64,000 nt of DNA from Planktothrix sp. FACHB-1365 (lineage in GTDB: Bacteria > Cyanobacteriota > Cyanobacteriia > Cyanobacteriales > Microcoleaceae). The stretch lies in NCBI RefSeq assembly GCF_014697575.1, contig NZ_JACJSC010000027.1, positions 26,198 to 90,197 on the forward strand. The letters run 5' to 3'. The notes beneath the pieces were generated by a model. The model was not told the origin of the DNA. It ran no database searches and saw nothing but the letters and a program-made list of their open reading frames with translations. The translations under genes and the position numbers were made by a program. Positions 62,448 through 64,000 of this stretch are shown in pieces. Within the stretch, counting starts at the first letter, position 1; each line of letters opens with the position of its first letter.

Positions 62448-63914
62448 ATGGCTAGGCAAAAGAAACCCGACCAAAGAGCGATCGCGCAATACAAACACGA
62501 AAACCAACAAAGGGTTAATAACCCACCGATCGGACTGGTTACGCCAGATACCGATCCAGATGGGGATAACAAAAAATATGCCTATGACCCTCACCTTGAC
62601 CCGCAGTTAGTTTGGGCAGGTAAGGCGGAACATACTAGCTTTGAAGTGCCAACAGTATCGCTGCACGTTCACGAACGCATCGATCCGCGCAGCATTATTG
62701 AAGCAGTACGGAAGCGTAACCCAAATCAAGGTTTTCAGTTATCTCTATTTGAGCAACCAGAAGAAAATCCTCCCATTCGTCAAGCCATTGAATTTTACAA
62801 GCACAAGCATAACTGGAGTAACCGCTTAGTAGCTGGAGACTCGCTTTTAGTGATGAATTCCCTGTTAGAAAAAGAGGGAATGGCGGGGCAAGTGCAGATG
62901 ATTTATTTCGATCCGCCTTATGGAATTAAATACGGTTCCAACTTTCAGCCATTTGTGAATAAGCGGGATGTGAAAGATGGTAAGGATGAAGATTTGACTC
63001 AAGAACCGGAAACGATTAAAGCATTTCGAGATACTTGGGAGTTGGGGATTCATTCTTATTTGACTTATTTAAGAGATAGATTGTTATTGGCGAGAGAGCT
63101 ATTGTCGGAAAGTGGTAGCGTTTTTGTGCAAATTTCTGATGATAACTTGCATCTTGTTAGATGTTTGATGGATGAAATATTTGGATCTGATAACTTTTGT
63201 AGTCTTATCACTTTTCAGAAAACTGGTAGTATTGCATCAAATTTATTAGGTACAACCATTGATTTTATTATTTGGTATGCTTACGACAAGAAGAAAGCAA
63301 AATACCATCAGCTTTATTTAGAACGAGAACAAGGGAATACATCGCTCGACCGCTATGACTATATAGAATTAAAAGATGGAAGCAACCGACGGCTGACAAT
63401 AGATGAAATTAGAGGAAAAAAATCTGTTCCTGAAGGTCGCCGATATCAGTTAACCAGCTTATTTTCAGATGGTGCGTTGAGCATTCCACAAGAATTTGAG
63501 TTTGAAGGAGTGAAATTTACTCCTAAAGTAGGTACTCACTGGAAAACTACAATCCAAGGGTTAACTAATCTTGCTTTACAGGCTCGGATTGTCAGAATGG
63601 GCAATACTCTTCGTTACAAAAGGTATGCTGATGATTTCCCTGTAATTCCTTTGTCTGACAGATGGGAATCTATTCAAATTGGTACGGAAAGGCAATACGT
63701 TGTACAAACTTCAGAAGTAGTTATTCAACGCTGCCTCCTAATGACCACCGACCCAGGTGATTTAGTCCTAGACATCACCTGCTTACGAAAAGGAACAAAA
63801 ATATTGACCCCCTCCCCAACCCTGCACATTCATGGGGAGGGAGCAAGAGAACTCAAAGTCCCCCCTTCCCAAGGCAGGGCTGTTTCATTTTCCCAAATTG
63901 GGGACTCAATTTGA
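62448..63914 (+). CDS. site-specific DNA methyltransferase (Mod-type, adenine N6), interrupted at its last motif
   Basis: 488 aa from the ATG at 62448, with AAGGGGAAG in front; an upstream TTG at 62391 is in frame. Motif IV QMIYFDPPYGIKYGSNF and the surrounding LVAGDSLLVMNSLL, YLTYLRDRLLLARELLSESGSVFVQI match beta-class N6-adenine/Mod methyltransferases of type III-like systems. The SAM-binding motif near the C-terminus should read DPTCGSGTTA. Here LVLDIT is followed by CLRKGTKILTPSP and then a low-complexity tail ending at 63914. That sequence is like the first block of an intein (C-L-x-x-G-T-x-I-L) placed exactly before the conserved Cys. The gene continues beyond the visible break or is dead; see findings. 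Confidence 0.8.
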   Translation: MARQKKPDQRAIAQYKHENQQRVNNPPIGLVTPDTDPDGDNKKYAYDPHLDPQLVWAGKAEHTSFEVPTVSLHVHERIDPRSIIEAVRKRNPNQGFQLSLFEQPEENPPIRQAIEFYKHKHNWSNRLVAGDSLLVMNSLLEKEGMAGQVQMIYFDPPYGIKYGSNFQPFVNKRDVKDGKDEDLTQEPETIKAFRDTWELGIHSYLTYLRDRLLLARELLSESGSVFVQISDDNLHLVRCLMDEIFGSDNFCSLITFQKTGSIASNLLGTTIDFIIWYAYDKKKAKYHQLYLEREQGNTSLDRYDYIELKDGSNRRLTIDEIRGKKSVPEGRRYQLTSLFSDGALSIPQEFEFEGVKFTPKVGTHWKTTIQGLTNLALQARIVRMGNTLRYKRYADDFPVIPLSDRWESIQIGTERQYVVQTSEVVIQRCLLMTTDPGDLVLDITCLRKGTKILTPSPTLHIHGEGARELKVPPSQGRAVSFSQIGDSI

Positions 63915-63922
63915 CTCCCCAA
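63898..63922. repeat. TTGGGGA...TCCCCAA hairpin at the interrupted 3' end
   Basis: Arms of seven bases plus partial extension around the TGA stop of the methyltransferase frame, followed by ATTTTT. Together with CCTCCCC...GGGGAGG at about 63810-63840 it marks repetitive sequence inside the putative insertion. Confidence 0.6.
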
Positions 63923-64000
63923 TTTTTGCCGAATGAGGCGAAAAAACTGAGTAATTCTAACTGAATGGTCGGGAGTTTTGCTCAGGGGATAATTTTTCTG

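Overview
The window is chromosomal DNA of a cyanobacterium, most likely a filamentous Planktothrix/Oscillatoria-like species. It carries pcyA (phycocyanobilin synthesis), a dnaX-smc-clpC housekeeping background, a PEP-CTERM protein, many HIP1 octamers (GCGATCGC) and several families of short palindromic repeats. The genus is inferred; no rRNA gene is present.

Layout. 0-5.6 kb: proline-rich secreted protein, a pentameric-ligand-gated-channel homologue between two copies of the smc 3' end, and smc. 5.8-8.3 kb: a Septu-like ATPase/HNH defence pair and an orphan antitoxin. 8.4-16.6 kb: glyQ, dnaX, pcyA, tatA, a protease-TPR protein and hisF. 16.6-18.2 kb: a vapBC pair, a second antitoxin whose toxin has collapsed, and a cluster of AGAAACCGGGTTTCT repeats. 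18.2-21.6 kb: rubrerythrin and a divergent PerR-like regulator, tRNA-Ala, M32 carboxypeptidase. 21.7-29.4 kb: the most unusual locus, a tandemly duplicated promoter/small-protein/P-loop-ATPase module followed by a PD-(D/E)xK nuclease. 29.5-33.3 kb: tyrosine phosphatase, arfB, and a 5-methylcytosine R-M pair. 33.3-45.3 kb: glycosyltransferase, clpC, secreted proteins, and a binding-protein/histidine-kinase operon. 45.3-48.4 kb: a solo TnpB element, two small tandem HTH regulators and a fic remnant. 48.5-54.5 kb: hxlR/pirin, GH57 branching enzyme, four tandem 63-aa genes, argJ. 54.6-61.5 kb: exopolysaccharide genes (Wzc-like, Wza-like, two glycosyltransferases). 61.6-64 kb: tRNA-Val with an inverted degenerate copy beside it, then a DNA methyltransferase that breaks at a conserved Cys into an intein-like sequence.

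Functionally the window mixes conserved housekeeping genes with at least four defence-type loci (Septu-like, duplicated ATPase/nuclease, Dcm-type R-M, Mod-type methyltransferase) and toxin-antitoxin debris. Two themes recur: (1) short palindromic repeats lie inside or at the ends of real coding sequences (smc, dnaX, hisF, phosphatase) and are translated; (2) genes are reduced by internal deletion (PIN toxin, fic). All functional calls come from reading motifs by eye; no database search was run.
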